DNA of 16,743 nt from Dehalococcoidia bacterium UBA1332 (GTDB lineage: Bacteria; Chloroflexota; Dehalococcoidia; Lucifugimonadales; Lucifugimonadaceae): NCBI GenBank assembly GCA_002306745.1, contig DBSW01000200.1:1-16743 (forward strand), written 5' to 3'. Made by a program: the position numbers and the translations under genes. Positions within the stretch are counted from its first letter, which is position 1, and each line of letters opens with the position of its first letter. The notes beneath the pieces were generated by a model. It saw only the letters and a list, made by a program, of their open reading frames with translations, ran no database searches and was not told the DNA's origin. Positions 1 through 6,684 of this stretch are shown piece by piece.

Positions 1-1
1 G

Positions 2-15
2 ACGATAATTATCGT
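2..15. promoter_or_regulatory. Perfect 14-bp palindrome, possible operator
   Basis: ACGATAATTATCGT is its own reverse complement over all 14 bases. It lies about 50 bp upstream of the start codon at 65, where a dimeric repressor or metal regulator could bind. The AT-rich core (GATAATTATC) loosely resembles Fur-type boxes, but one copy at the window edge cannot identify a regulator. Palindromy is seen; the operator role is inferred. Confidence 0.35.
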
Positions 16-64
16 ACGAGATCTTCACTAAACAACTAAAACCCACATCATTGAAAGAATAGCA

Positions 65-958
65 ATGTCCGATTGGAAATGGACTCAAATAGCAAAACAC
101 GACACACTTACGGAAGGTCCAGTCTGGGATGGCTCAGGACTACTGTATAACGAATGCGCAGCCCACAGGACGTTTAGGTGGGATCCTAAAACGCGAGACA
201 GTACTATATGGCGGAAGGACACAGGTGGAGCCAACGGGCAAACATTCGATAGACAGGGACAACTGTATGTTTGCGAGGGGGATGCGCACCGGGTAGTTAA
301 GTTAGATCCGGAGAACCCAACCGAAAACCCCGTTGTGATCAGCAATGACTATCATCGTAATTCATTAAACTGGCCAAACGACATAGCAGTCGACCAAAGA
401 GGCCGAGTGTATTTCACAGACCCTAACTACACAACTGCCCACAATAATCTCGAACATGAATCCGTTTACATGTCTGAACATACTTTTGGAGGTAACTGGA
501 ACACTCTGAGAGTCACATACGACACTTACAAACCGAATGGCGTGTTGTTTTCCATAGATCAAAAAACTCTGTTCATAGCAGATACGCCAAACGGAACCAA
601 TGATCCAAAACGACTACTGTCTTACCCTGTAAACGACGACGGAACCCTAGGTGAATCACAGGTTTTACATGATTTCGGACACGGACGCAGTATCGATGGG
701 ATGACGCTGACCTCAACAGGAAATATTCTTGCAACAGCAGGATCCAAATTAGCTGGACCTGGCCCAATGATTTACGAGTTCGCATCGTCAGGACGTGTAG
801 TAAGCACTCACCCAACTCCCGTGGACAACCCTACCAACTGCACGTTCGGGGGATCATCTCTAAACATTTTGTTCGTAACTTTCTCTGGCGGGGAACTCTA
901 CATGGTTGAAGACGTGGGACACACAGGACACTTAGCATACCCTCAACGGCTTTTCTGA
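65..958 (+). CDS. SMP-30/gluconolactonase/LRE family beta-propeller protein
   Basis: A 297-residue cytoplasmic protein with no signal peptide. It matches the SMP-30/gluconolactonase family of six-bladed beta-propellers, whose members are usually 280-310 residues and hydrolyse sugar lactones or related esters using one divalent metal. The expected ligands are visible at the right spacings: Glu17 in TEGPVWD, Asn105 in NWPNDIAVD, Asn158 in KPNGVLFS and Asp211 in SIDGMTL. Blade-like repeats such as GQLYVCEGDAHRVVKLDP and GRVYFTDPNY run through the protein. It starts with ATG; upstream there is only a weak purine stretch (GAAAGAA) as ribosome site. The substrate cannot be told from sequence; gluconolactone, another aldonolactone or an organophosphate-type ester are all possible. 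The next gene on the same strand is 133 bp away and functionally unrelated. Confidence 0.85.
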   Translation: MSDWKWTQIAKHDTLTEGPVWDGSGLLYNECAAHRTFRWDPKTRDSTIWRKDTGGANGQTFDRQGQLYVCEGDAHRVVKLDPENPTENPVVISNDYHRNSLNWPNDIAVDQRGRVYFTDPNYTTAHNNLEHESVYMSEHTFGGNWNTLRVTYDTYKPNGVLFSIDQKTLFIADTPNGTNDPKRLLSYPVNDDGTLGESQVLHDFGHGRSIDGMTLTSTGNILATAGSKLAGPGPMIYEFASSGRVVSTHPTPVDNPTNCTFGGSSLNILFVTFSGGELYMVEDVGHTGHLAYPQRLF

Positions 959-1003
959 ACTTAATGTCCTGTGAAAAAATTATGGATATTTATGAAACAC
1001 TTC

Positions 1004-1026
1004 CATAGTCATCCCTTTTGACTATG
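1004..1026 (+). terminator. Stem-loop after the SMP-30 gene, possible terminator
   Basis: CATAGTCA (1004-1011) and TGACTATG (1019-1026) form a perfect 8-bp stem around a 7-nt loop, 46 bp after the stop codon at 958. No T-run follows, so this is not a classical intrinsic terminator. It could stabilise the 3' end or act with Rho. Confidence 0.3.
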
Positions 1027-1091
1027 TGAGACACTTAGTCTGAAACCTATAGGCCTGAATTAAATGGTCACCGATAACTCTTTTTGACTCA

Positions 1092-1985
1092 ATGCCTGAA
1101 CCTTGGAAAATATCGTTGCACGGTGGTCACAGTGGAGAATTCTGTGAACATGGTTATCAGACTCTTCGCCAATTTTTAGATGTTGCAGTTGAATATGGCT
1201 ATTCAACTTTCGGTCTATCTGCTCATGCTCCGGCCAGCTCCCACAGCACAGATCAGCGATTTCTCTACGAAGATGAAATCTCAGCTGGTCTTACAACAGA
1301 TGAACTTTCAGACCGATTTTCAAAGTATGCAACCACTTCAGAAGAACTAACTCACCAATATATTGACCGTATCGAAGTGCTACGGGGAGCTGAAGTAGAA
1401 GTCGTCCCTGAAGACCGGTTTGCTGCACAGGCCAAGAATCTAGTCAATAGATATAACCTCGATTACATAGTGGGCTCTGTGCACTGGGTAGACGATACGC
1501 CATTCGACTTCAACAACAATTATTTCAAGATTGCAGTAAACGGTAGAGGAAATCTCCAACAATTTTTGATCCGATACTACGAACTCGTAGCGACGATGAT
1601 CGAACAACTAAATCCAGAGGTAATTGGGCACCTAGACCTTCCTAGACTCTTCAGCGAAGGCTCGCCCGAACACGAATCCCAGAAAACAAAACAAGCCATT
1701 GACTCCTTACTACAACTGGCTGCCGAAAATGGCACTATTCTGGATCTCAACGTAAGCGCGCTTCGCAAAGGGTTATTGACGCCCTACTGTTCTCCTTGGA
1801 TAGTCAAACGAGCAAATGAACTTGGAGTTCCTTTCTGTTTTGGAGACGATAGCCACTCAATCGAAGAGGTAGGTGCGTTCCTAGATCAAGGTCGAGACTA
1901 CCTTTTAGCAAACGGCGTAGAGACCATAACAACCCTCACACGCAGAAACAAAACAATTTCCAAAAAAATTATCCCACTGGTATAG
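1092..1985 (+). CDS. hisJ: Histidinol-phosphatase, PHP family (HisJ-type)
   Basis: This 297-residue protein matches the PHP-superfamily histidinol-phosphatases, which remove phosphate from L-histidinol phosphate in histidine synthesis with a multi-metal centre. Metal-ligand motifs appear in order: His10 and His13 in LHGGHSGEFCEHG, His45 in GLSAHAP, Glu101/Glu103 in RGAEVEV, His131 in VGSVHW, His180 and Asp182 in GHLDLPR, and Asp253/His255 in GDDSHS. LDLNVSALRKG near residue 220 is also typical. The first motif reads H-G-G-H rather than the plain HxH of many PHP enzymes, but the CEHG that follows fits the HisJ branch. The start is ATG with no clear Shine-Dalgarno. No other his gene is nearby, so HisJ is assigned on motifs alone. 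Another PHP phosphoesterase is the main alternative. Confidence 0.8.
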   Translation: MPEPWKISLHGGHSGEFCEHGYQTLRQFLDVAVEYGYSTFGLSAHAPASSHSTDQRFLYEDEISAGLTTDELSDRFSKYATTSEELTHQYIDRIEVLRGAEVEVVPEDRFAAQAKNLVNRYNLDYIVGSVHWVDDTPFDFNNNYFKIAVNGRGNLQQFLIRYYELVATMIEQLNPEVIGHLDLPRLFSEGSPEHESQKTKQAIDSLLQLAAENGTILDLNVSALRKGLLTPYCSPWIVKRANELGVPFCFGDDSHSIEEVGAFLDQGRDYLLANGVETITTLTRRNKTISKKIIPLV

Positions 1986-2031
1986 ATGAATCAAGAGCGT
2001 ACTTAACTGTGTCAACTCCCCGACTATAGGA

Positions 2032-2322
2032 ATGTTTATGACGTTGTGCGTTCTCCAGACAAATTACACTGCTTTTTCTAAGAACTCCGAAAGCGGCGTT
2101 TTTCAAGTGGGTGTGATGTTGATCGAATTCCATTCCAAAATGTCGACATTTTACGGTGATCTACATTGGGCTAACGCGACGTATCAGTTCCATAAATCTT
2201 CGGAGTAATAGATTTGACTTGGATATAACGTTGTTGTTACTCCGGTGCAAGCGCTGAGATTGGCACACGTGGCAAGTACAATACTCAGGGTGTTTTTTGT
2301 AAATACCGGTAGGCATAGATGA
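2032..2322 (+). pseudogene. Decayed glyoxalase/VOC-superfamily gene (putative)
   Basis: Reading from ATG 2032 gives 58 codons ending at TAA 2206. In the same frame three stops are clustered (TAA 2206, TAG 2209, TGA 2215), and then the frame stays open until TGA 2320. The first part holds FQVGVMLIEFHSKMSTFYGD, like the start of a VOC domain (HVGVxVxDxxxSxxFYxD). The part after the stops holds VVVTPVQALRLAHV and VFFVNTGRH, like the second VOC strand pair (xxPxxxLRLAHV...LELFEYxxPxGR). The shifted frame across the stops reads VIDLTWI, which also fits the family, so indels are likely as well. A whole VOC domain needs about 120 residues; the C-terminal half and its metal ligand are not recognisable downstream. 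The match is by eye only, so confidence is moderate. No intact gene is seen in the rest of 1986-2517. Confidence 0.4.
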
Positions 2323-2428
2323 GCATGAATTACTGTTAGGAACAAGTATTTTACGCTATCAATCACACAGTTTAGAGCAAAATACCTACACAGACGACCT
2401 AGGCTGATAAAACGCCAAACGCGACCTC

Positions 2429-2461
2429 ATCCCTCTCTATGCTTTATGCATAGAGAGGGAT
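2429..2461 (-). terminator. Strong 14-bp stem-loop between convergent genes, probable terminator
   Basis: ATCCCTCTCTATGC (2429-2442) and GCATAGAGAGGGAT (2448-2461) pair perfectly over 14 bp around the loop TTTAT. It lies 56 bp past the stop of the substrate-binding protein gene on the minus strand, and also past the plus-strand hisJ gene, so it can serve either direction. There is no T-run on either side, which weakens a classical intrinsic-terminator call. Confidence 0.55.
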
Positions 2462-2517
2462 AATCTAAATTCTCAGAGACAATACAAAAAGTAACAATCA
2501 GATAATAAAATAATTAC

Positions 2518-3495
2518 CTATTTGCTAAAACTGGAATCGTAAGCATCATCGGCAACAAAAGACTCGTCTAGCAACTTTTGAGATTTCATCCAAGTAACGA
2601 GTGATTCCCATCGTTGACCATCGAACGAACCAACAGGTGCGCCTTCCGATTTCCAAAGGGGCGCCAGAAGTTCTACACCCTCGCGATCGGTCGGTTCATC
2701 AATTTCTGCGTCTGGATTCAATGCCAACATCGTATCAACTGATCCCTGAGGGTCTTTAGCGGCCTGTTCATAGCCCTTGTTGAATGCATTAACAAAACGT
2801 TCAACAAGATCAGGATTATCTCGAACATTATTCTCTGACGTTACCAAAACAAGTTCATAGTAATTTGGAACTTGCCATTCGTGAGGGTAAATCACGTTTG
2901 TTTCAAACCCTTGGTTGCCCATTATGATCGACTCATAAGTCCAATAAACCCCGATAATGGCATCGACTTCTCCCGCCATCAGTCCAGGACTAACGTTCCA
3001 ACCGAGGTCAACAATCTCAACATCATCAATCGAGGCACCGTCAGCCTCAAGCATGGTTTCAAGCATCGCATCATTCCATGGCAACCCTGGAGTTCCGACT
3101 TTCTTACCAGCAAGTTGCCCAGGTGTTTCGATACCCGAAGATTTTAACGTCATTATCGAATTTAGTGGCCGTTGAACAATTCCGGCTACAGCAACAACAG
3201 GTACACCTTCCTGACGTGCCTGCAATAAATCTGGTTGATAATAGAACGCAAAATCGCTTTCACCGTTTGCGACTAAACCAAGTATCGCAGCGGGATCTGC
3301 AGGAGGTTGGATTGTAACGTTAAGGTTTTCTTCTCCAAAATATCCTTTGCTAACCGCTTCGTATACGCCGACATGATTAGCATTCTGAAACCAGTCAAGG
3401 GTAACAACCACATCATTAGATTCCTGAGAATCTCCCGAGCAGGCCACAATGACAACAGCAGTAATTATCGCTAAAAGTAGAACTAACTTATTCAT
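2518..3495 (-). CDS. thiY: Substrate-binding lipoprotein of thiamine/pyrimidine ABC importer (ThiY/NMT1-like)
   Basis: A 325-residue lipoprotein of the NMT1/THI5-like periplasmic-binding fold. It should capture a thiamine precursor such as HMP or formylaminopyrimidine, or thiamine itself, outside the membrane and pass it to the permease. The N-terminus is a lipoprotein signal: MNKL, a hydrophobic run, then the lipobox IVAC with Cys19. LDWFQNANHVGVYEA (from residue 33) is the family signature (LDWxPNxNHxG), followed by GYFGEENLNV and GESDFAFYYQPDLL. The frame is open 66 codons further upstream, but that would bury the signal peptide and overlap the permease gene deeply. ATG 3495 has AGGAGAG just before it and overlaps the permease stop by 4 nt (ATGA). 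The TPP riboswitch ahead of the operon is the strongest evidence for a thiamine-related substrate; exact ligand unknown. Confidence 0.85.
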   Translation of the reverse strand: MNKLVLLLAIITAVVIVACSGDSQESNDVVVTLDWFQNANHVGVYEAVSKGYFGEENLNVTIQPPADPAAILGLVANGESDFAFYYQPDLLQARQEGVPVVAVAGIVQRPLNSIMTLKSSGIETPGQLAGKKVGTPGLPWNDAMLETMLEADGASIDDVEIVDLGWNVSPGLMAGEVDAIIGVYWTYESIIMGNQGFETNVIYPHEWQVPNYYELVLVTSENNVRDNPDLVERFVNAFNKGYEQAAKDPQGSVDTMLALNPDAEIDEPTDREGVELLAPLWKSEGAPVGSFDGQRWESLVTWMKSQKLLDESFVADDAYDSSFSK

Positions 3496-4295
3496 GACTC
3501 TCCTAACCGGATAACTCTTTCGGCGGTCGGCGGGTACTTCCTCAATGACCACTTTTCCAAAAACACAATAAGTAGAAAAAATAAAATCGCGACAGTGGAC
3601 AAAACAGCAATAGCAGCGAATATTCGCGCTGTTTGGAATTGTCCCCCAGCTATCTTGATAAACCATCCTAACCCGGCACTTGATCCGAACCATTCGCCAA
3701 TCACAGCTCCCACCACTGAGAAAACTGAAGCGACCTTTAAGCCTGCAAAAAAACCAGGTAAGGCAGATGGGATCATCAACTTAAGAAATATTTGAAAAGG
3801 AGAAGCTCCTAAAGTCCGAAACATATCAACCATTTCCTGTTCAACTGATCGCAGTCCTTGAACCACATTTATAACAATCGGAAAAAAGGTGAAAAGAACA
3901 ATTACGATCACTTTAGAATGAATATCAGTGCCAACCCAAATAATTAAAAGCGGGGCAATTGTGATGATCGGTATTGTTTGAGAAGCTATAATGATCGGAT
4001 AAGTGGCTCGTTCGACAGTTCTCGACCAAACAATCCCTGAAGCCAGCCCTACAGCACACAAAACAGAAATCAAAAATCCAATAACGGTTTCTGAAACCGT
4101 TACACCCGTGTGTTTCATCAGAATATCGAAAGAATTGCAGATCTCCATTGCAATCACACTTGGAGGCGGTAACAACCAACTCTGGATATCCATTACATGC
4201 ACCAGTAATTCCCACAAAATTAAAAGTGCGACCATTACTATTACCGCAGGGATCCATTCGAAAAGCCTGAACCATACCGATGGAGTCATAATCAT
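3492..4295 (-). CDS. thiX: ABC transporter permease for thiamine/pyrimidine uptake (ThiX-like)
   Basis: An integral membrane protein of 267 residues with about six hydrophobic segments (roughly 14-36, 70-90, 98-121, 127-147, 186-206, 224-247). This is the usual BPD_transp_1 permease of the nitrate/taurine/thiamine-pyrimidine importers. The cytoplasmic EAA-type coupling loop, which docks on the ATPase, is visible at about 156-181 (MFRTLGASPFQIFLKLMIP, then a Gly-Phe-Phe-Ala-Gly continuation). The start ATG overlaps the stop of the ATPase gene by 4 nt (ATGA at 4295-4292), and its own stop overlaps the start of the binding-protein gene in the same way. All three are therefore translationally coupled. 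A second in-frame ATG at codon 3 is an alternative start. Family membership is clear; substrate follows from the riboswitch and ThiY-like partner. Confidence 0.88.
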   Translation of the reverse strand: MIMTPSVWFRLFEWIPAVIVMVALLILWELLVHVMDIQSWLLPPPSVIAMEICNSFDILMKHTGVTVSETVIGFLISVLCAVGLASGIVWSRTVERATYPIIIASQTIPIITIAPLLIIWVGTDIHSKVIVIVLFTFFPIVINVVQGLRSVEQEMVDMFRTLGASPFQIFLKLMIPSALPGFFAGLKVASVFSVVGAVIGEWFGSSAGLGWFIKIAGGQFQTARIFAAIAVLSTVAILFFLLIVFLEKWSLRKYPPTAERVIRLGES

Positions 4296-5116
4296 CTGAC
4301 AGACTCCTGAGTGTCTAACATTTTGATAATTGCGGACTTCAAACGTAAAAATTCTGGGTCTGTGACGAGATCAAACTTGTAAGACCGGTCATCCAGTACA
4401 ACAGGTACTTCAGAAATAATATGGCCCGGATTTGAGGCCATTACCACAACGCGGTCAGCGAGAAGTATCGCCTCTTCAACATCATGAGTAACTAGAATCA
4501 CCGCTTTCTCTGAAGTATCTAAGACTTCCACCAACCAACGTTGTAATTGACGCCGTGAAATCGCATCGAGCGCACCAAAAGGCTCGTCAAGTAAAAGGAC
4601 AGGATTTTCAGGTAAAACCGCTCGAAGCAAAGCAACTCTCTGTCGCATACCGCCTGAAAGCTGCCAAGGCATATGACCGAGAACATCCGCAATACCAAAT
4701 TGTTTTGCTAGCTCTAAAACAGATTTATTTGAATTCAGGGTTTTGTGTCCCCTAAGCTCCAATCCCAAGCGGCTGTTTTCCGCAACCGTTCTCCAGGGCA
4801 ACAAAAGATCCCTCTGCTGCAAATAAGAAATGCTTCCTAATCGTTCTATTCGAGTAACTAGACCATCTGAAGTAATCGTGCCTGATCGTGGTTGAAGAAC
4901 GCCGGAAATAACGTTTAATAGCGTGCTCTTGCCACACCCCGATGGTCCTACTATCGCAATAAATTCACCTCGACCAACGCTAATACTTACGTTGTCAAGA
5001 ATCGGCAAATTGGCGTAATCGAAGCCAACTTCTGATACCTGGAGCAAAGCGCCAGAATTTAGACCAGACTCCGTTGAAGCCGTTTTCGAAGGTATTTTAC
5101 TCGAGCCCACCTTCAC
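4292..5116 (-). CDS. thiZ: ABC transporter ATPase for thiamine/pyrimidine uptake (ThiZ-like)
   Basis: The 274-residue nucleotide-binding subunit that powers the importer from the cytoplasmic face. Motifs are all present: Walker A GPSGCGKST (57-65), Q-loop YLQQRDLLLPWRT (99-111), ABC signature LSGGMRQR (153-160), Walker B LLLDEPFGALD (174-184) and switch His211 in THDVEEA. These are characteristic of the SsuB/TauB/ThiZ group. The start is GTG at 5116, with GGTGA seven nt upstream (plus-strand 5124-5128) as the likely ribosome site. It is the first gene of the operon and follows the TPP riboswitch directly. About 25 residues precede the ABC domain, somewhat longer than average; GTG at codon 3 is a possible alternative start. 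Confidence 0.9.
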   Translation of the reverse strand: MKVGSSKIPSKTASTESGLNSGALLQVSEVGFDYANLPILDNVSISVGRGEFIAIVGPSGCGKSTLLNVISGVLQPRSGTITSDGLVTRIERLGSISYLQQRDLLLPWRTVAENSRLGLELRGHKTLNSNKSVLELAKQFGIADVLGHMPWQLSGGMRQRVALLRAVLPENPVLLLDEPFGALDAISRRQLQRWLVEVLDTSEKAVILVTHDVEEAILLADRVVVMASNPGHIISEVPVVLDDRSYKFDLVTDPEFLRLKSAIIKMLDTQESVR

Positions 5117-5123
5117 TACACTT

Positions 5124-5154
5124 TCACCAAATCATTCGTTACGACTGGGTAATT
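5124..5154 (-). promoter_or_regulatory. Riboswitch expression platform: anti-aptamer strand and Shine-Dalgarno of thiZ
   Basis: On the minus strand, AATTACCCAG (5154-5145) is a perfect 10-nt complement of CTGGGTAATT (5204-5195) inside the conserved TPP aptamer. The same segment contains TTACC, which can pair with the Shine-Dalgarno GGTGA (5128-5124), one pair being G-U. Without TPP it could invade the aptamer and leave the ribosome site free. With TPP the aptamer holds its strand and the released segment can mask GGTGA. The complementarities are seen; the switching model is inferred. Confidence 0.6.
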
Positions 5155-5179
5155 AGCGTTTAGATGAGGCCCGCGAGCC

Positions 5180-5270
5180 AATTTCCTACGCTGGAATTAC
5201 CCAGATCAGGTTCAAGGGTTGACAGAGTATTTACGTCTGCCCTCTCAGCCCGGCTACCCGAGCTCCCCAA
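5180..5270 (-). promoter_or_regulatory. TPP riboswitch (THI element)
   Basis: The minus strand carries the conserved THI-box parts in order. GGGGAGC stands for the usual GGGGUGC, then GGGCTGAGAGG, a short variable P3 stem (CAGA/TCTG), CCCTTGAACCTGATCTGGGTAA, and CCAGCGTAGGAAA. These form the two sensor arms that bind thiamine pyrophosphate (CUGAGA for the pyrimidine, the ACCUGAU...GCGUAGG arm for the pyrophosphate). It ends about 65 nt before the GTG start of the ABC importer, so high TPP should repress uptake genes. The closing P1 stem looks weak. No convincing sigma-70 promoter was found ahead of it; a TTGACA at 5361-5356 lacks a good -10 partner. Confidence 0.95.
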
Positions 5271-5391
5271 GTACTAACCAAAGTTAAAATAGATCCTTTG
5301 CAGTACTTACGAAGTAAAGCTTCGTATTCATTAGTCTGACTGTGAATCAAATGCATGTCAAATATTAAAAAGTCGTAAATGGATACTGGGT

Positions 5392-5420
5392 TTGCGACAG
5401 ATAGAGGTGACCGATAGAAT
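5392..5420 (+). promoter_or_regulatory. Candidate sigma-70 promoter for the SirB1-like gene
   Basis: TTGCGA (5392-5397) and TAGAAT (5415-5420) are separated by 17 bp, matching 4/6 and 5/6 consensus positions. They would place the RNA start near 5427, about 45 nt before the TTG start codon. It faces away from the riboswitch-controlled operon. Assigned by eye. Confidence 0.4.
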
Positions 5421-5473
5421 GCGATTAAACCTATAATCAACCCTCAGAACAATGAAGGAATATTCAGCAAATT

Positions 5474-6343
5474 TTGGGAACCAAATCGCTTTCACCAAAG
5501 GATAATTTCGCTAGGGCAATACGATGTCCGGATAGCGAGATAAACCTTAGTGCGGCAAGCTTGTACGCAGCATCTAGCGAATCCCCAAATATTGATGTGA
5601 TTGCATATCAAGGTCGGATTGCACAACTTGGCAAGCGCGTCAAAGCTATTCTGGCGCCTCAGCACAATAGTTACGACGTCGCAAGCGCAATACACGAGAT
5701 ATTATTCGATCAGGCAGAATTCAAAGGTGACTCGAAAAACTACTTCGACCCAAAAAACAGTCATTTGAACGAAGTTATGGAACGGCGCAAAGGAAACCCT
5801 GTAGCCCTGTCGATTCTTTACATTGAAGTGGCCCGAGTAGCCGGCATTCAGGTCAACGGAATCGCATTAAGAAAACACTTCGTTGTAGCAGTCGGAACAG
5901 GTGACGACAAAATCTATGTCGACCCATTTCACAAAGGAGGACTTTTATCAAGAAAAGAGTGCCTTGCCAGTATTTTTGGGGAAGGTAACCTCAAGAATTC
6001 AGACAACGATGAACTTGAGCGCAAATTCCTTAAACCTACTTCCAAACGTGCAATCATCCGCCGCCTACTCAGTAACTTAAAGGTGGCGCACGAAAAACAT
6101 AAAAATTATGAATTAGCCCTATCCGCATCCGAGCGTATCCAACTCATCGACCCAGCCAACCTTAACAATCTAAGTGACTTGGCGCACCTACAGACTAAAG
6201 TAGGCAACTTCGGAGATGCCGTCGACTCGTTGACTCAATTCCTCGAACGGTCACCAGCAGGGACAAACACTGAGCAGGCTGTCACAGCACTCGAAAAGCT
6301 CAGGGAATTGACTGCGCAGACTGAGAGAAAAACTGGCGAGTAG
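5474..6343 (+). CDS. SirB1/transglutaminase-like protein with C-terminal TPR region
   Basis: A 289-residue cytoplasmic protein of the SirB1 (Transglut_core2) family. The N-terminal part (about 10-60) has the family's helical lead-in (LSAASLYAASSESPNIDVIAYQGRI). The core follows, with RRKGNPVALSILYIEVARVAG (from 104), His135 in RKHFVVAV and Asp150 in YVDPFHKGG. About 185-285 are helical TPR-like repeats. The usual transglutaminase Cys is absent: the aligned helix reads NPVALSIL, as in many SirB1 proteins, so enzymatic activity is doubtful. A stop (TGA 5453) lies just upstream in frame and TTG 5474 is the only standard initiator between, so a TTG start is very likely even though AAGGA sits a rather long 14 nt away. 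Function of the family is not established; it may be a protein-interaction scaffold. Confidence 0.75.
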   Translation: MGTKSLSPKDNFARAIRCPDSEINLSAASLYAASSESPNIDVIAYQGRIAQLGKRVKAILAPQHNSYDVASAIHEILFDQAEFKGDSKNYFDPKNSHLNEVMERRKGNPVALSILYIEVARVAGIQVNGIALRKHFVVAVGTGDDKIYVDPFHKGGLLSRKECLASIFGEGNLKNSDNDELERKFLKPTSKRAIIRRLLSNLKVAHEKHKNYELALSASERIQLIDPANLNNLSDLAHLQTKVGNFGDAVDSLTQFLERSPAGTNTEQAVTALEKLRELTAQTERKTGE

Positions 6344-6447
6344 CCAGCACTCAGCAAAAAACGATCCCAAACAATAAAAGGGAATCGATACAATCAATTT
6401 TCATCTGATCGAGTTATATCGGGACTTCTATCAATTTGTAACTATAC

Positions 6448-6570
6448 TTGACAGCTCAATCTCAACCCAAAATCTGGATTTGTGATCGTTGCGGTAAAGA
6501 ACTCATCGATCTCCACTGCAAACTGCGCTGCGACAGCTGCGGATTTATGCGTGACTGTAGCGATCCATAA
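6448..6570 (+). CDS. 40-residue zinc-ribbon protein (small conserved hypothetical)
   Basis: This short gene lies in the 341-bp gap between the SirB1-like and lipoprotein genes. It encodes 40 residues with six cysteines: Cys12-x2-Cys15, His23-Cys24, Cys28-x2-Cys31 and Cys37. The order CDRCG, ELIDLHCKL, CDSCGF, RDCSDP resembles a family of very small zinc-ribbon proteins that I recall from several bacterial phyla, with a constant HCKL core and DCSDP tail. Two CxxC knuckles suggest one bound zinc. TAA lies three codons upstream in frame, and TTG 6448 is the only initiator before the first cysteine; no Shine-Dalgarno is evident. Role unknown; nucleic-acid or protein binding is a guess. Apart from this gene, 6344-6684 shows only an imperfect stem (CGATCCC 6362-6368 with GGGAATCG 6380-6387). 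Confidence 0.65.
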   Translation: MTAQSQPKIWICDRCGKELIDLHCKLRCDSCGFMRDCSDP

Positions 6571-6684
6571 CCATCAAGTTTCAAAAATGTCTCGACTTTA
6601 ACCAATACATAAAAACGTATATCCCTATCTTAAAGCGTATCCATAAAAATAGTAAAACTTACCTCTGGAGCTAATGATATTCGC

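Noticed and set aside
2206..2217. Stop-codon recoding in the VOC-like frame
   Set aside because: Three different stops in four codons, with the shifted frame also looking VOC-like, fit decay or indels far better than readthrough.
3496..3693. 66-codon upstream extension of the substrate-binding protein
   Set aside because: It would place the lipoprotein signal peptide inside the chain and overlap the permease gene by about 200 bp. ATG 3495 has AGGAGAG and the same ATGA overlap as the other gene junction.
5356..5361. Minus-strand TTGACA as promoter of the riboswitch operon
   Set aside because: The hexamer at 17 bp spacing is CAGACT, a poor -10. The promoter must exist near here but I cannot place it.
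5231..5440. 69-codon minus-strand open frame across the riboswitch
   Set aside because: It runs through the conserved TPP aptamer and has no recognisable protein features.
6362..6387. Terminator after the SirB1-like gene
   Set aside because: The stem CGATCCC/GGGAATCG needs a bulge, has an 11-nt loop and no T-run; too weak to list.
6448..6453. TTGACA read as a -35 promoter box
   Set aside because: No -10-like sequence lies 16-18 bp downstream (AATCTG), and the same bases serve as the TTG start of the zinc-ribbon gene.
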